Positions 63,425-64,000 of a DNA stretch of 64,000 bases are shown here, piece after piece; within the stretch, counting starts at the first letter, position 1; every line of letters starts with the position of its first letter. The notes under the pieces are model-generated. The model did no database searches, was not told the origin of the DNA, and saw only the letters and a list, made by a program, of their open reading frames with translations. The stretch comes from Brucella pseudogrignonensis. GTDB lineage: Bacteria; Pseudomonadota; Alphaproteobacteria; Rhizobiales; Rhizobiaceae. The stretch is taken from contig NZ_NNRM01000012.1 in assembly GCF_002252525.1 (NCBI RefSeq), positions 99,501 to 163,500 on the forward strand, written 5' to 3'. Made by a program: the position numbers and the translations under genes.

Positions 63425-64000
63425 ATGCAGTCCTATCTCAGCGCGGCAGCACCGTCTGCCGCGAACGACCTTGTGCGCCCTTCGCTTTCCCGAGCGACAC
63501 TGCTGCTGTTTGCCATTGCCAGCGGCCTCGCTGTGGCCAATGTCTATTTCGCGCATCCGCTTCTTGATGTGATGTCAGATGATATGGGGCTTAAACGTTC
63601 AAGAGCTGGCCTTATCATTGCGTCAAGCCAGGTCGGCTATGCAATCGGCCTCATTTTTCTGGTGCCCCTTGGAGATCTTTTCGACCGGCGAAAACTGATT
63701 CTCGCGCATTTCCTGCTGTCGGTCTTATCGCTTCTAACCATTGGTTTTGCAGGAAGTGCTACCATGTTGTTGCTGGCAATGGCTGTGATGGGTCTTCTGG
63801 CAGTCGTCACACAAGCACTTGTTGCCTATGCGGCAAGTCTTGCCGATCCGATGCGGCGCGGTCATGTGGTTGGGATTGTCACAAGTGGCATCGTACTTGG
63901 AATATTGCTGGCACGCGCCATAGCTGGCGCGCTCACCGATATTGGCGGATGGCGCAGCGTTTACTTCAGTTCCGCAGCACTCACATTGTTGATTTCGCTT
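63425..64000 (+). CDS. MFS transporter, 3' end outside window
   Basis: 192 residues are visible, with the frame open to the right edge. After a polar N-terminal segment come about six helices, with VANVYFAHPLLDVMS and VPLGDLFDRRKLILAH, the MFS loop 2-3 motif. The group resembles drug or small-acid exporters. A GGAG site precedes the ATG at 63425. HxlR control from the divergent gene suggests it is induced by a specific compound. Confidence 0.85.
   Translation, partial: MQSYLSAAAPSAANDLVRPSLSRATLLLFAIASGLAVANVYFAHPLLDVMSDDMGLKRSRAGLIIASSQVGYAIGLIFLVPLGDLFDRRKLILAHFLLSVLSLLTIGFAGSATMLLLAMAVMGLLAVVTQALVAYAASLADPMRRGHVVGIVTSGIVLGILLARAIAGALTDIGGWRSVYFSSAALTLLISL

Overview
The window is a chromosomal segment of an alphaproteobacterium of the order Hyphomicrobiales. 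It most resembles the Brucella/Ochrobactrum group. I infer this from recognisable protein sequences (UPF0335, DUF1013/TrcR-like, BioR, RpoH2, DUF465 proteins), from a BioR-type operator TTATCTATAA, from an EcfG-type promoter, and from about 103-106 bp palindromic intergenic repeats whose size and layout recall the Bru-RS elements of Brucella. Nearly all of it is core, housekeeping DNA. I see no prophage, insertion sequence, CRISPR array, rRNA or tRNA gene.

Layout. 1-4 kb: a SEL1-repeat protein (cut by the left edge), a secreted protein of unknown function, efp and an inositol-monophosphatase-family gene. 4.2-6.7 kb: a probable 21-codon peptide gene in an AT-rich gap, then a MotA/ExbB-like plus OmpA/MotB-like membrane pair. 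6.8-11 kb: an ABC exporter, rpmE, a P-loop protein and yebC. 11-13 kb: the biotin locus bioR / bioY-DUF1284 with BioR boxes. 13-16.5 kb: a metallophosphoesterase, 5-formyl-THF cyclo-ligase, an SRPBCC membrane protein, 6S RNA, zapA and a DUF4164 gene; the zapA / 6S RNA / cyclo-ligase neighbourhood is also known from E. coli. 16.9-24.4 kb: central carbon metabolism (tkt, gap, a glycolipid-binding-family gene, pgk, a secreted sugar dehydrogenase, class I aldolase). 25-33 kb: propionyl-CoA synthetase, an SDR, a DUF1127-like / DJ-1 / YafY-type regulator cluster, TrcR-like, quinone oxidoreductase, DUF1192 and MFS genes. 33.4-39.2 kb: two DUF465 genes, purEK, rpmJ, a TPR protein, pyk and a DUF1036 gene. 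39.5-44 kb: N-formylglutamate amidohydrolase, UPF0335, aldo/keto reductase, an Uup-like ABC-F protein and a glycine-zipper lipoprotein. 44-48.5 kb: thiamine pyrophosphokinase divergent from a TPP riboswitch and thiBPQ. 48.6-57.4 kb: M48 peptidase, MOSC protein, rpoH2, carD, fdxA, an S4 protein and a SUV3-like helicase. 57.4-64 kb: a gene-poor gap with a duplicated conserved element, phbA, a GlcG-family gene, rpmF, mtgA, ispA, and an HxlR regulator divergent from an MFS gene that runs off the right edge.

Regulation is unusually readable. There are BioR boxes at both bioR and bioY, a TPP riboswitch at thiBPQ, an EcfG-type promoter ahead of rpoH2 linking general stress to heat-shock sigma, twin 21-bp operators between the HxlR gene and its divergent MFS gene, and a word shared by the tkt and aldolase leaders.

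The least explained items are the 21-residue amphipathic peptide gene at 4252-4317, the three-block element repeated 282 bp apart at 57689-58040, and at least three families of palindromic intergenic repeats.
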